Of a stretch of DNA of 64,000 nucleotides, positions 44,109 to 52,795 are shown one piece after another; the stretch's first letter is position 1; each line of letters starts with the position of its first letter. The translations under genes were made by a program, and so were the position numbers. The stretch is from Mesobacillus selenatarsenatis SF-1 (GTDB lineage Bacteria; Bacillota; Bacilli; Bacillales; Cytobacillaceae): assembly GCF_000813125.1 (NCBI RefSeq), contig NZ_BASE01000012.1:1-64000 (forward strand). Direction: 5' to 3'. Below the pieces are notes generated by a model. It ran no database searches, had not been told where the DNA came from, and saw only the letters and a program-made list of their open reading frames with translations.

Positions 44109-44672
44109 TTAAAGTGTTTTTACTTCTAAAAAATCGAATCCAGTAATCCCTTGTTTTAATACAGTATCTTTATATATTTCTGAAACAAACAATGGTATTT
44201 CGTAACCTTTAATTTTGAATATATGATAATCACTTACTGCATTTTTGTTTATTGCGTATTTCCTTATCGAATAAACCTTTTCTTCATAAAGTCCAATAAC
44301 GCTATAGTCGGAATGTTCAAGGTTTAATACATCCAATATGTTAAGGATATTCGCCACAGAATAACCTTTTATTATAGAATTGTCTTTTGAGTTAACAACT
44401 CTTACTGGGAGATACTGAATTTCACTTTTATCAATTCCTTTTAACAAGGTTTTTAATTTATTTGAAATAAGGAACCAACCTAAACTGTTTGCCAAATAAT
44501 CGGTCTCCTCGCTACCTTCTTCTGGGTTATAGTAAAAAGTTAAACCCTCATTCCAATTTTTAATGGACTTACCTTCTTGAAGATGGTGTGACTCAAATCC
44601 CTTACTGTCTTTACAGAAGCATACTATATCGTTCTGGTTACTATCATCAAGAAGCAATTTATAATATTTCAT
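44109..44672 (-). CDS. Imm11-family (DUF1629) immunity-type protein
   Basis: 187 residues beginning MKYYKLLLDDSNQNDIVCF and ending KQGITGFDFLEVKTL, with GYSVANILNILDVLNLEHSDY mid-way: the imm11/DUF1629 pattern as I remember it. These neutralise polymorphic toxins in other bacteria. No toxin gene is next to it, so it may be an orphan immunity gene. Confidence 0.82.
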   Translation of the reverse strand: MKYYKLLLDDSNQNDIVCFCKDSKGFESHHLQEGKSIKNWNEGLTFYYNPEEGSEETDYLANSLGWFLISNKLKTLLKGIDKSEIQYLPVRVVNSKDNSIIKGYSVANILNILDVLNLEHSDYSVIGLYEEKVYSIRKYAINKNAVSDYHIFKIKGYEIPLFVSEIYKDTVLKQGITGFDFLEVKTL

Positions 44673-44715
44673 GTTTCCACCAACTACATTTTTTCTCTAT
44701 ATTTTATCATGCCTT

Positions 44716-44806
44716 TATTGCACATTACTGCTTCGTTTGTTCAATAAGGAATGCAACAAAAAAGCGGGTAATCCTCCCCTGGATCAACCCACCCGATAGA
44801 TTATTA
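44716..44806 (-). repeat. CER, type A
   Basis: TTATTGCACATTACTGCTTC, GTTTGTTCAATAAGGAATGC, hairpin GCGGGTAATCC..GGATCAACCCACC, CGATAGATTATTAA. Confidence 0.9.
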
Positions 44807-44821
44807 AAAAACCTCTCAAGA

Positions 44822-45205
44822 TTATTTAAAATTACTTGGGATTTTAACGAGAACATAATTTCCAGTCCACATTTGAGTGGTGGCAATTAATCTCCTTCCG
44901 TCTTTTTCAAAGAACAGACCAGCACCATCTTTTTCTTTAAATTCCCATCCATTTGAACCAATCATTTGTTTTATATTTTCATCAGCAATCGATATACCTT
45001 TGTTCTCGCTTCTTGTGATATACCAAATAGAATCGCCTTCTACTGCAATTTCTGCTATTTCACTTTCCGATTCTTTTAGTTTATCAATTGCTTCTTTTGC
45101 AGATAATTTCTCTATTGGAAGAGAGGGATAGTATAATTTATTTACAAATATGAACACAGCTATAATAACTATTGCTATACCTAGTATAAATCCAACCTTT
45201 TTCAT
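44822..45205 (-). CDS. Membrane-anchored protein, unknown
   Basis: 127 residues: N-terminal anchor (VGFILGIAIVIIAVFIFV) and a small outer alpha/beta domain with WYITRSENKGISIADENIKQ. No family recognised. Confidence 0.7.
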   Translation of the reverse strand: MKKVGFILGIAIVIIAVFIFVNKLYYPSLPIEKLSAKEAIDKLKESESEIAEIAVEGDSIWYITRSENKGISIADENIKQMIGSNGWEFKEKDGAGLFFEKDGRRLIATTQMWTGNYVLVKIPSNFK

Positions 45206-45249
45206 CTAATTACCCCCTTATTGGGTTCAAATCAAGTTATTTTATAGAT

Positions 45250-45325
45250 CCGTTCTTCAACTAAACTCCTATAGTTAAATAAGAACTCCAACAAAATAGC
45301 GCACACATTCTTCCTTAAACGACGG
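45250..45325 (-). repeat. CER, type A
   Basis: CCGTTCTTCAACTAAACTCC, TATAGTTAAATAAGAACTCC, AACAAAATAGCGCACAC and TTCTTCCTTAAACG; the hairpin is partly lost. Confidence 0.75.
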
Positions 45326-45337
45326 TAGAATGCTAGA

Positions 45338-46102
45338 TTATTTACTCGCGGCAATAGTAAATTCCCAGGGGATATTTTCTCCATTCCACCCACGATGTTC
45401 TTCGAATTTATGCAGATGAAAGCCAGCTGCAATAAAAGAATTAATGATTTCACCGATTGTATAGTACCTGACACAAACATCTGGGAATGTTTCTTGCTCT
45501 TGCTGTTCAAAGAAATATTTAAAGGCTACATCTCCATTATGTATTTCTTCATCAAAATAAGCAGCCTGAACCTGATACTGACCATCTGTTGCCTTCATAA
45601 TACATCTTCTTAAGGGATGGAAATCGCTTAGAAGCAACAGACCTCCAGCTTTTAGCAAAGAAGAAAGTACGGACATGAAGCGGTCGGGATCATGGAAGTA
45701 GTGTAAGATTCCTCCTTCCAGATAAAGTATATCGAAGTGACCGCCATATTTAACTTGGTCGATATCATATATGTCTGTGACAATATACTCGATAGAAGTA
45801 TTTGCGTGCTCTGCCAGTTCCAGAGCATATTGTTTATTTTCCTCTGATATGTCAAATACGGTAACTTCTGCACCTAATAAAGCAAGAGGCACAGCTTTTC
45901 TGCCATTTGATCCACAAAGGTTTGCAATCTTTTTTTCTGTAATGTTTATAAAGTAGGGTTGATGTTTCTTTAGCTGTGCTTCTGGATTTCCAATGATTCG
46001 CTTGGCAAAATCCTTTGGGGTTCCATAGCTCTTATTCCAAAATTCATACACTCTATGCTCCCAGGCCTTTTTGTTTTGATCTCTTGCTTTACTTATGCTC
46101 AT
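45338..46102 (-). CDS. Class I SAM-dependent methyltransferase
   Basis: 254 residues. Motif I region KIANLCGSNGRKAVPLALLGA, acidic end of beta-2 VTVFDISEEN, motif III LYLEGGILHYF and motif IV. Acceptor unknown. AAGGTGG lies upstream of the ATG. CER on both sides. Confidence 0.88.
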   Translation of the reverse strand: MSISKARDQNKKAWEHRVYEFWNKSYGTPKDFAKRIIGNPEAQLKKHQPYFINITEKKIANLCGSNGRKAVPLALLGAEVTVFDISEENKQYALELAEHANTSIEYIVTDIYDIDQVKYGGHFDILYLEGGILHYFHDPDRFMSVLSSLLKAGGLLLLSDFHPLRRCIMKATDGQYQVQAAYFDEEIHNGDVAFKYFFEQQEQETFPDVCVRYYTIGEIINSFIAAGFHLHKFEEHRGWNGENIPWEFTIAASK

Positions 46103-46223
46103 ATAACATCCACCTTAAAAAGACATTATTTGGTTATAAACTATTCGATAGATTATGCTTAATGTCCTTCCAGCAGTATCAAAAAGAACGCTTATCACAA
46201 GCGTTCTTCATGATATAACTTTT

Positions 46224-46296
46224 TATTAAAGAAATGCTGCACCTTTAGCTAAATAAGGAATTCAATCCCTCATGAATTCACACATTTTTCAGTTTA
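46224..46296 (-). repeat. CER, type A
   Basis: TTAAAGAAATGCTGCACC, TTTAGCTAAATAAGG, hairpin AATTCA, loop ATCCCTCA, TGAATT, then CACACATTTTTCAG. Confidence 0.75.
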
Positions 46297-46755
46297 ACAT
46301 CTTCCTTAAATCAACTCTTGTGTAGGTTTTATTATAGGTAGTACCATCTTCATTATAAAAAATGGCATTTTTTAAATATGGTTCTGAAACAGCCTTGTAA
46401 CCATGCTGATTAATTAATTTTATCATTTTAGGATTTTCTATTGTGTCAACACTAACAAATATCTCAGAAAAACCTAAGTCCTTTGCAAGTTTTTCTCTAT
46501 ACCTTATTATTCTTGAGCCTATGCCGTTCCCCCGATAATCCTCTTTTACATAAAGGTCACTTAATTTAGGAAGAGTAGTACCATGTAATTTAAGAACTCC
46601 AAATCCAAATATATTTGAATTTTGTTCAGCGATTACTAGGTATGCATCCTTTTTCGCGAATTGTAATAAATATTTGTGAATAATTCTTTATTATTTCTAA
46701 TCTTGCATAAACCAGTTATGTCTGCATCACTCGCCAATCTTATAGCGTAATCCAT
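46289..46755 (-). pseudogene. GNAT family acetyltransferase, frameshifted
   Basis: From ATG at 46753-46755 the frame encodes MDYAIRLASDADITGLC and KELFT, then breaks near 46670-46675. One extra base restores KYLLQFAKKDAYLVIAE, the GNAT motif A LYVKEDYRGNGIGSRIIRYR and the end DLRKMLN at 46289, 155 residues. The first 28 bases overlap the hydrolase gene upstream, with GGGGA nine bases before the ATG, so the two were a coupled pair. A frameshift outside a long homopolymer. Confidence 0.78.
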
Positions 46756-47515
46756 TATCTGTTTCCCCTTCAATCTTCGCTTGTTCAACATAATGCATCG
46801 TTAGCTTAATAAAAGGTTTTAAGGCTTCACCTAATTCTTTCTTTTTGTTTAACCAAATATAATGTTCTGCTCCTTCAATTTCGATATATCTAGAATTAGG
46901 AATAAGGTTTGAGACTTGTTTAATTGACCAAGAAGGGCGAATATCATTCTCGGCATAAATAAACAGTGAAGGTAAGTCAATCTGGGAGATTTCTCTTAGC
47001 AATAATGGTTTCTTTATAAATTCTCTCCAAGAATTAATAAGAGAACGATGAACAATCTTATTAGCCTCATACTCAAAATTCGGTTTCAATTCATCAATTT
47101 CTACTATGTTTCGATTATAAGTTTCCTTCCAATCTCTATCATTTTGGATTCCAGTACCTGAAATTGAAACATATCCTATTACGGATTTCGGATATAAAAG
47201 CGAATAAGCCAACCCTAAATCAGCTCCCCAGGAGTGTCCAATTACTACCCAGTTTTTTAGGCCGTACTCTTCCCGAATGTTTTCAATGTCTTGAAGACAA
47301 GCTTCAAAATTGTATCCATTCCCGTCATAATTTGAGCGGCCACAACCTTTAGGATCAAACATAATAACTTCACAAATATCTTCAATAAGATTTGATAAAG
47401 GTTCCAAATAATTACAAGAGCCAGGTCCACCACTGATTAATATAACTGGAACTCCCTGCCCTATTTTTTCTGTCCATAGATTGCCATTTTCCACTTTAAT
47501 GTACTTTTCAACCAA
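46727..47515 (-). CDS. Alpha/beta hydrolase (proline iminopeptidase-like)
   Basis: About 262 residues. Oxyanion GGPG near residue 30, nucleophile elbow GHSWGADLG (Ser about 97), and the acid and His towards the end (ENDIRP, GAEHYIW). Substrate unknown. The start is one of two TTG codons after AAAGGGTG; I give the second (47513-47515). Overlaps the broken GNAT gene at its 3-prime end. Confidence 0.88.
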   Translation of the reverse strand: MVEKYIKVENGNLWTEKIGQGVPVILISGGPGSCNYLEPLSNLIEDICEVIMFDPKGCGRSNYDGNGYNFEACLQDIENIREEYGLKNWVVIGHSWGADLGLAYSLLYPKSVIGYVSISGTGIQNDRDWKETYNRNIVEIDELKPNFEYEANKIVHRSLINSWREFIKKPLLLREISQIDLPSLFIYAENDIRPSWSIKQVSNLIPNSRYIEIEGAEHYIWLNKKKELGEALKPFIKLTMHYVEQAKIEGETDNGLRYKIGE

Positions 47516-47570
47516 CAATATCACCCTTTAAACCAAGTTTTAATGCTGATATTCTTCCTAAATACTCCAA

Positions 47571-47671
47571 ACTCCTTCTTCCACTAAACTGCATCGTTCG
47601 TTCAATAAGTAAGTTCCACAAAAAAAAGCGTTAATCCTACCTGGGTCAACGCTCCCTATAGTTGAATAACA
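47571..47671 (-). repeat. CER, type A, with both cores
   Basis: CTTCTTCCACTAAACTGC, ATCGTTCGTTCAATAAG, hairpin AGCGTTAATCC..GGTCAACGCT, second core CCTATAGTTGAATAAC about 61 bp on. The next stop codon is at 47674. Confidence 0.92.
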
Positions 47672-47673
47672 AC

Positions 47674-48053
47674 TTATCCTTCAACCATTTTCAAATATGG
47701 TATCTCTTTTCCATCAATAATTGCTATGTATGCAGGTGTATCTGTTTCGAATATCTTTGTTCCTATTGGCAATTTATTCGCTGTACCATTTTTAAACTTT
47801 GATGCCTTATCTGCTTGTTTTGTTATTTCACCTACTGCCTACCTAATTCATATTCCAATTCTGTTACCCATTCTACATCTTCTGCATTTGAAAACACATA
47901 ACCATCAAGTAGAAATATATCAGCATCATCGTTTTTTAAATAATCTTTTGGGGTTGGATTACTGATTAAAGGACTACTCGAATAATTATTATTACAACTA
48001 ATTAAAAGTATAATCAAGATACTAAGTGGCAGTATGCTTTTTGCAAAATTCAT
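47674..48053 (-). pseudogene. Lipoprotein gene, frameshifted
   Basis: The open frame 47832-48053 has a lipobox LLISC and continues to WVTELEYELGRQ, then stops. One extra base near 47842 (a GG that may have been GGG) lets it continue VGEITKQADKASKFKNG and PIGTKIFETDTPAYIAIIDG to MVEG, 126 residues in all, with its stop next to the CER. The second half is a well-formed domain, so the break is probably recent or a sequence error. Confidence 0.72.
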
Positions 48054-48114
48054 TATATACCCCCTTATAAATATATGACGAGATCACTTTATAAGTGTAT
48101 TATTTCAACCACCA

Positions 48115-48152
48115 CTTATTAACATTACTGCATCGTTAGTCCAACAAGCACT
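48115..48152 (-). repeat. CER, partial tail
   Basis: TTATTAACATTACTGCATC followed by GTTAGTCCAACAAGCAC; the hairpin is missing. Confidence 0.6.
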
Positions 48153-48157
48153 TATAT

Positions 48158-48628
48158 TTATTCATCATAAGCATCTCCTAAATATCTAAAATCATCTTGA
48201 AGCCAATACCATTGTTGACCTTTATTCATCATTAACCCTTCTTATAAATTCGTAAAAGAAGTTTCGACAATAGGACAACTTCCAGCAACACCGTGAACAT
48301 CCCAAGAGCTGTCAAAACGTCGTCCTAAACGTAATTTATCAAGGTCAATCGTTATGTAATCACCATTCATATTATCGCCAATAATATACCAATTTGAAGA
48401 TATATCATATTCAGCTCTTTCTTCGATAATTACTGGGTTTGCTAATACAAATCCTTGAGGAGAAACAATTTTTATTGCATAATCACAGCCAACAAATAAA
48501 TCAATTCCCCCACAAATTTTATAAAATTCTTTTAAATCGCTTGGTAAGGTGTGTCCTTTTTCTACATCTGGAATACCTGTTGGAGGATGAACAAAACAGT
48601 TTGGCAATTTCTTTATTTTATCAATCAA
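48158..48628 (-). pseudogene. SMI1/KNR4 (SUKH) family immunity protein gene with an in-frame stop
   Basis: The frame encodes a SUKH domain (LPSDLKEFYKICGGIDLFVG mid-way, NGDYITIDL) down to SFTNL, then TAA at 48242-48244. In the same frame it continues EGLMMNKGQQWYWLQDDF and RYLGDAYDE, the normal SUKH C-terminus, to a TAA at 48158. TTA to TAA would be one base change. The start is also unclear: the TTG at 48626-48628 has no ribosome binding site. SUKH proteins are immunity factors for nuclease and other toxins. Confidence 0.82.
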
Positions 48629-48708
48629 GTGTTTAATTTCAATTTTTTTCTTTAGCTTTTTTAACTTTTTAGTCAGCCTAAGTATTTAATTCTCCCTGTT
48701 TTTGTTCT

Positions 48709-48789
48709 TTCCTTCTTGAACTATCCTGCCTGTTTTTTTAATAAGGAGAAGTCCGTAACTCCCTCTCAATCAAAGCACCAGTTAATTAA
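48709..48789 (-). repeat. CER, type A
   Basis: TTCCTTCTTGAACTATCCTG, TTTTTTTAATAAGGAG, a degenerate hairpin and AAAGCACCAGTTAATTAAC. Confidence 0.75.
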
Positions 48790-48794
48790 CTTAT

Positions 48795-48974
48795 TCATTC
48801 CTTCTTCTTAATTTCGTTTAATAATTCAACTATCTTTTGGTTTGTTTTATTTAGTTTCCTCAACTGTACTTCTATTGAAAAAATTGTTATAACTACAGCT
48901 ATTCCAATAATTATCGTCAAATTAATTACCTCTCCCAATGTAAAGATGCTGAGATTGTCTTTATTTCCAACCAT
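48795..48974 (-). CDS. Small single-helix membrane protein
   Basis: About 59 residues from ATG at 48972-48974: a membrane helix (EVINLTIIIGIAVVITIFSI) and a cytoplasmic coiled coil (VQLRKLNKTNQKIVELLNEIK). The frame is open up to 49097, but that N-terminal part looks non-coding. No clear ribosome binding site at either start. A common kind of small Bacillus protein; unknown role. Confidence 0.5.
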   Translation of the reverse strand: MVGNKDNLSIFTLGEVINLTIIIGIAVVITIFSIEVQLRKLNKTNQKIVELLNEIKKKE

Positions 48975-49250
48975 TATAGCTTCTGAGTGAATTATATTTG
49001 ATTTATAGGATATATTTCTGAATGTGTTTACAGATATTAGTAGGATATCTTTTGGTATTCTCCCAGCACGGAATGAACAATATGAAGGGAATCCCATTCA
49101 CCTGAGGAAGAACGAATAATAGGATTTTTTTTAGGAAACAATCACCTTTTTTTCATGGTAACACAAAGTGAATGGCTATTTATTATCTTCTTTTGTGCTG
49201 GTTTAGGCGAAGGGTTAAAACTGTATTGTTATATAGCCCAACAGTGTGAA

Positions 49251-49478
49251 TTATGGTTTTTCTAGCACTGGAAAGACAGATAGAATTGATTCTATTTCTT
49301 TAATTAATGCTTTTAAATAGGATTGGTCTGAACAGAAATCGAATTTTAACACGGCCCCAATCCCTGATGGATAGCAAGGTTCTACTTTCCACGAAACTCT
49401 GCCTTTTTTATCAAGTTCACCTTCGAGTTCAAGATACCCATCCAAATTGATAAGACTAGCCCTTCCCCAATCCTGCAT
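49251..49478 (-). pseudogene. N-terminally truncated immunity-like gene
   Basis: 75 residues of beta-rich sequence ending SGIGAVLKFDFCSDQSYLK and KEIESILSVFPVLEKP. It looks like the C-terminal half of a WapI-type immunity protein (low confidence). The frame begins only three bases from a partial CER (49480-49535) and has no ribosome binding site, so the first half was probably lost at that junction. Confidence 0.6.
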
Positions 49479-49479
49479 A

Positions 49480-49535
49480 GTAAGTTTAAAGATAAGGAAT
49501 TCAACAAAATGGCAATAAATCCCTCCTATACGAGA
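49480..49535 (-). repeat. CER, partial, at a gene truncation
   Basis: AAGTTTAAAGATAAGG, AATTCAACAAAATGG, CAATAAATCCCTCCTATACG. It abuts the truncated gene at 49251-49478. Confidence 0.6.
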
Positions 49536-49634
49536 TTATTTTGTTTGCTTAAGGAATTTACTGGAATCTGTTACAATAAAACAGAATAATCTTCAAATTA
49601 GAAAAGGGAAATTTTTTTCAGGGAGGGTAGATCA

Positions 49635-50045
49635 ATGAGCAAAAGACATATAACAATCATTTTATTGTTAACAGTTATTTTAATAAGCGGTTGCAGGGAG
49701 GAAGTTAGTTCGAAGCTTGGAGGCGAAAGATTGAAGTTTAATACAGAAGAAATTCTTGTTATCAAAGAACTTATTAATCAAAATCAGGGTGAATATCAGC
49801 AAATCAAAGAAATAACTGATAAAGAAAAAGTGGATATTTTCTATAAAGTTTTAAGTAAGGCAAAATGGGAAGACGATACCGGCAAAAGTAGTTATCCCGA
49901 TTTTATGATAAACAATAAGTATTCGATATGGAGACTATCTCCTGACAATAATATAAGGGTACGGGTCAATAACCTCGAAAAAAACACATTTCTTTCCGAG
50001 AAAGACTCAAAGACAATTTATAAACTCATTTTTGATGAAGATTAA
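49635..50045 (+). CDS. Lipoprotein, unknown, plus strand
   Basis: 136 residues: lipobox LISGC (Cys 20), then a helical domain (TEEILVIKELINQNQGEY, DKEKVDIFYKVLSKAKWE). GGGAGG about nine bases upstream of the ATG. The only plus-strand gene in the CER-dense part of the second block. Confidence 0.75.
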   Translation: MSKRHITIILLLTVILISGCREEVSSKLGGERLKFNTEEILVIKELINQNQGEYQQIKEITDKEKVDIFYKVLSKAKWEDDTGKSSYPDFMINNKYSIWRLSPDNNIRVRVNNLEKNTFLSEKDSKTIYKLIFDED

Positions 50046-50115
50046 TTGCTTGTTCTACCAATCTCCGTTTGTATAAAAAAAGGCCGTTAATAAATTGGAA
50101 TTAACGCACCTAAAA
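50046..50115 (-). repeat. CER, type A, between convergent genes
   Basis: TTGCTTGTTCTACCAATC, TCCGTTTGTATAAAAAAAGG, hairpin GTTAAT, loop AAATTGG, AATTAAC, then GCACCTAAAAGTTAATG. Confidence 0.75.
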
Positions 50116-50137
50116 GTTAATGAAGAATACTCTTTTC

Positions 50138-50584
50138 TTACTGAAAGGACTCGGCTGTTTCAATCATTTTTTCCTTGGTCCCATTTTCGTCTGAATAGGA
50201 GGTCAAGATGTAATGATAATCGCCTTCCGTCCAATGAATCGAGGATCCAGGTCCCTCTATATAGAAACCTGTGTTTCCGTTAACTGTAACATCCTCTTCC
50301 TCAATATTGACGTATTCAACCGGGGGTGGTTGGACAGTCAATGAAAACTCCATGCCTCCTTCTTCCCCATTGAATATCACCTCGTGTATATTTGTTTCGT
50401 GAGGAGGGATAACTCGTTCGTACTCTACTATAGTAGTTGGAAATTTCGTCGGAAGTTTTGGAGCAATTCCTTCTTCTTTCAATTCTTCTTTAAGTGCCGT
50501 ATGGTCAAACCTTTCCTCATTTTGACTGCATCCCAATATGATTAAGGGAACTAATAAAAATAACATAGATAATACCCTTTTCAT
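50138..50584 (-). CDS. Lipoprotein, unknown
   Basis: 148 residues from ATG at 50582-50584 (AAGGAGG six bases upstream). Lipobox IILGC; the mature part contains PTKFPTTIVEYERVIPPHETN and a beta-rich domain (EFSLTVQPP, GFYIEGPG, YHYILTSYS), like the DUF4367-type domain in outer-face Bacillus proteins. Confidence 0.75.
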   Translation of the reverse strand: MKRVLSMLFLLVPLIILGCSQNEERFDHTALKEELKEEGIAPKLPTKFPTTIVEYERVIPPHETNIHEVIFNGEEGGMEFSLTVQPPPVEYVNIEEEDVTVNGNTGFYIEGPGSSIHWTEGDYHYILTSYSDENGTKEKMIETAESFQ

Positions 50585-50716
50585 GAACACCCTCCTTCCT
50601 TATAAATTAACTACGTTTTAATTATAAAAACGTTTGATTTTCATTCAAAAAAGTTACAATTTTTTCTAAATTCACTTGAAATACCTTATTCAAACTAAAC
50701 AACTATTAACAAAAAA

Positions 50717-51100
50717 TTATAAATTGAAGATAGTTGCAATCATTATAAAAGCGGTAATGTAAAACACTCCTATAAAGAGTAATGAAATATAAAACACTCC
50801 AGAAAAAGCAGCATATTTTTTAACCACGATGTAATGAGTTAATACATAAGCTATTCCATTAGCAATTAATACAAATACTACTGTTATATATGTGCCAGCA
50901 AGACCTCTATTTATATATTCTCCATCTGAAAAGAAATAAGAATAAATAAAGATACTCGATATAATAAAACTTCCAAATAGGTATATATAAAAACCTGGCA
51001 GTAACTTTATAAAACTAAGTTTCTTAGTAACTAACAATAAAAAATACGAACCCACACTGATAATAACAAGTGTTATTAAGTAATAAGCAAGGAAACCCAA
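50717..51100 (-). CDS. Four-helix membrane protein, unknown
   Basis: 127 residues with membrane segments at about 4-24, 34-54, 70-91 and 101-124. TTG start with AAGGGG upstream. Confidence 0.7.
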   Translation of the reverse strand: MGFLAYYLITLVIISVGSYFLLLVTKKLSFIKLLPGFYIYLFGSFIISSIFIYSYFFSDGEYINRGLAGTYITVVFVLIANGIAYVLTHYIVVKKYAAFSGVFYISLLFIGVFYITAFIMIATIFNL

Positions 51101-51117
51101 GACATCACCCCTTTTTT

Positions 51118-51184
51118 CAAACTAATCAACTATTGTTATTTCACAAAAAAAGCGCTAATCCTTCCTGGATCAACTCAACTGCAG
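51118..51184 (-). repeat. CER, type A, hairpin half
   Basis: AAAAAAAGCGCTAATCC, TTCCTGGATCAACTC, AACTGCAGCG; the T-tract and hairpin are kept, the tail is degenerate. Just past the stop of the small gene at 51193. Confidence 0.75.
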
Positions 51185-51192
51185 CGAAAATT

Positions 51193-51345
51193 TCACTTTT
51201 GCTTTATTGCAATATATAGCAATAAGCCGAAAATTGCACCACTCATAATTAGCAGCACAAATTCAATGTTGCCAAAGAATGAGCCTAAACCTATTGACGA
51301 AAATACGCCAACTATAATTAATACTAAAATTAATAAATAATTCAT
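51193..51345 (-). CDS. 50-residue two-helix membrane protein
   Basis: From ATG at 51343-51345 (GGAG seven bases upstream) the frame encodes MNYLLILVLIIVGVFSSIG, then LGSFFGNIEFVLL and GAIFGLLLYIAIKQK: two membrane helices with a short loop and a basic end. Its good ribosome binding site and adjacent CER support it as a real gene. Confidence 0.65.
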   Translation of the reverse strand: MNYLLILVLIIVGVFSSIGLGSFFGNIEFVLLIMSGAIFGLLLYIAIKQK

Positions 51346-51364
51346 TTCTGCTCTCCAATCTTTA

Positions 51365-51453
51365 TGACTGCTCTTTATACCAAACTACTTGTTCCTTTGA
51401 TATGAATTTATTAAAATTTATAATCCTTCTCCCCTAAATCAACGCGCCTGTCC
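51365..51453 (-). repeat. CER, strongly diverged
   Basis: CTGCTCTTTATACCAAACTAC, then TAATCCTTCTCCCC and AAATCAACGCGCCTG; the order of parts matches type A. Confidence 0.5.
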
Positions 51454-51474
51454 TGATAAAAGATGAAGAATGAT

Positions 51475-51963
51475 TTACTTAGACATGCTTGTCTGATGCT
51501 TGATGGTAAACTGGGGATGTGTAACATACTCCATGTAATTTACCATTCCATCAAACTCCAAATAAGCTTGATAGCGAGTTCGAATTGCTGGATGTGTAAT
51601 AAAGGAAAGAGCTTGATCTTTCGCCACCCAACGGCTTTCGGTCGTTTCTTCAGAAACAGCCAACTGACCACCAACAGGTTTACATACGAAATCAAAAATA
51701 ACTTGGGTAGGAACATCAGTTACACCATCATACCACTTAAAAGATCCCGTATTGGAATAGACACCAACTAAGTAGCTAACCGTAGTCGTAATCCCGCTTT
51801 CTTCTTTGATTTCACGAACCAAAGCATCTATTAGGTTTTCTCCAACTTCCACTTGTCCTCCAGGGTAAACCCAACCACCGTCACGAGTTTTCACTAAAAG
51901 AATATTTCCTTCCGAATCTTCAACAATTCCACCTGCGGATACAATATGTGTAGGAAAAGACAT
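51475..51963 (-). CDS. Nudix hydrolase
   Basis: 162 residues from ATG at 51961-51963. The Nudix box GGQVEVGENLIDALVREIKEESGI has the full G-x5-E-x7-REUxEExGU pattern. Cleaves a nucleoside-diphosphate-linked substrate, unknown. CER on its 3-prime side. Confidence 0.92.
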   Translation of the reverse strand: MSFPTHIVSAGGIVEDSEGNILLVKTRDGGWVYPGGQVEVGENLIDALVREIKEESGITTTVSYLVGVYSNTGSFKWYDGVTDVPTQVIFDFVCKPVGGQLAVSEETTESRWVAKDQALSFITHPAIRTRYQAYLEFDGMVNYMEYVTHPQFTIKHQTSMSK

Positions 51964-52014
51964 AGTCCGACCACCCTTTTTCTCGAATTTTTGGTCCAAT
52001 AGTTAAGAAATCAG

Positions 52015-52641
52015 TTAAAACTCGTATGCAAACGCACCATTTTTTCCTTGTTCCGATATGACATTAATGTAATCTATTTCTAAAAAGTACAGCGCTTTAC
52101 TTAGAACATCATAAAAGAACGGAACAAACTCCAATTCCTTAAAAACAAAAACTTCTATCTGCTTATCATTATTTCGATATGCTTCGAATATCCGATGGTT
52201 TCCATTAATACAGTAAGGTTTATCATTAGTTAGATATCGACTTTGAAGTACCATGACAGGATTTCTATGATTTGGCTTTATCCGGCTGGGATCTTTATTT
52301 ATGTTACCAGGATCAACTGAGTCAATAATTTTCAATGGAGAAAACTTTACCGGTTTAATGCCTCTATCTTTTATTAGAGCAGTGGCACCATCAATATCTA
52401 ACGCATATTCGAATATTCCTGATGGGTACTCTGAATATAAGGAGAATGTCTCCTGTCCGATTGGATGGATGACCGGGTAAGCTTCACGGATAAGAGTTCC
52501 ATTCAAAATTACAGTCCATTTCTTGGCAACCCCAGACCCATAACTCGACTTTTTCTCCATCTCCTGAATTCGCGAAGTAATATGGGAGAAGGGATTAAAA
52601 ATCTGCGATTCTTTTTCATATAGTTCAATTTTACTCTCCAA
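52015..52641 (-). CDS. Hypothetical protein with ParB/sulfiredoxin-like motif
   Basis: 208 residues from TTG at 52639-52641 (GGGAGG seven bases upstream). The C-terminal part has KPYCINGNHRIFEAYRNNDK, the GNHR pattern of ParB/Srx-like nucleotide-binding domains. No membrane segments. Specific function not assigned. Confidence 0.65.
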   Translation of the reverse strand: MESKIELYEKESQIFNPFSHITSRIQEMEKKSSYGSGVAKKWTVILNGTLIREAYPVIHPIGQETFSLYSEYPSGIFEYALDIDGATALIKDRGIKPVKFSPLKIIDSVDPGNINKDPSRIKPNHRNPVMVLQSRYLTNDKPYCINGNHRIFEAYRNNDKQIEVFVFKELEFVPFFYDVLSKALYFLEIDYINVISEQGKNGAFAYEF

Positions 52642-52728
52642 TATGGATCCTCCCAACCAATTGTTATTTAAATATTAACAAAATTTAACACTTTTATAAA
52701 TCACAATATAACCATTGATACTAATTGT

Positions 52729-52795
52729 GCCAACCTCCCTTAACTACAATAAAAAAGGTGCTTAACCCTTCATGGATTAAAGCACCTGTTGCTTA
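52729..52795 (-). repeat. CER, type A, with near-perfect hairpin
   Basis: CAACCTCCCTTAACTAC, AATAAAAAAGGTGCTTAACCC, TTCAT, GGATTAAAGCACC, TGTTGCTTATG. The gene at 52777 stops inside the hairpin stem. Confidence 0.85.

Noticed and set aside
45232-45510. 92-residue minus-strand ORF overlapping the methyltransferase end
   Set aside because: A shadow of the methyltransferase gene that runs through a CER.
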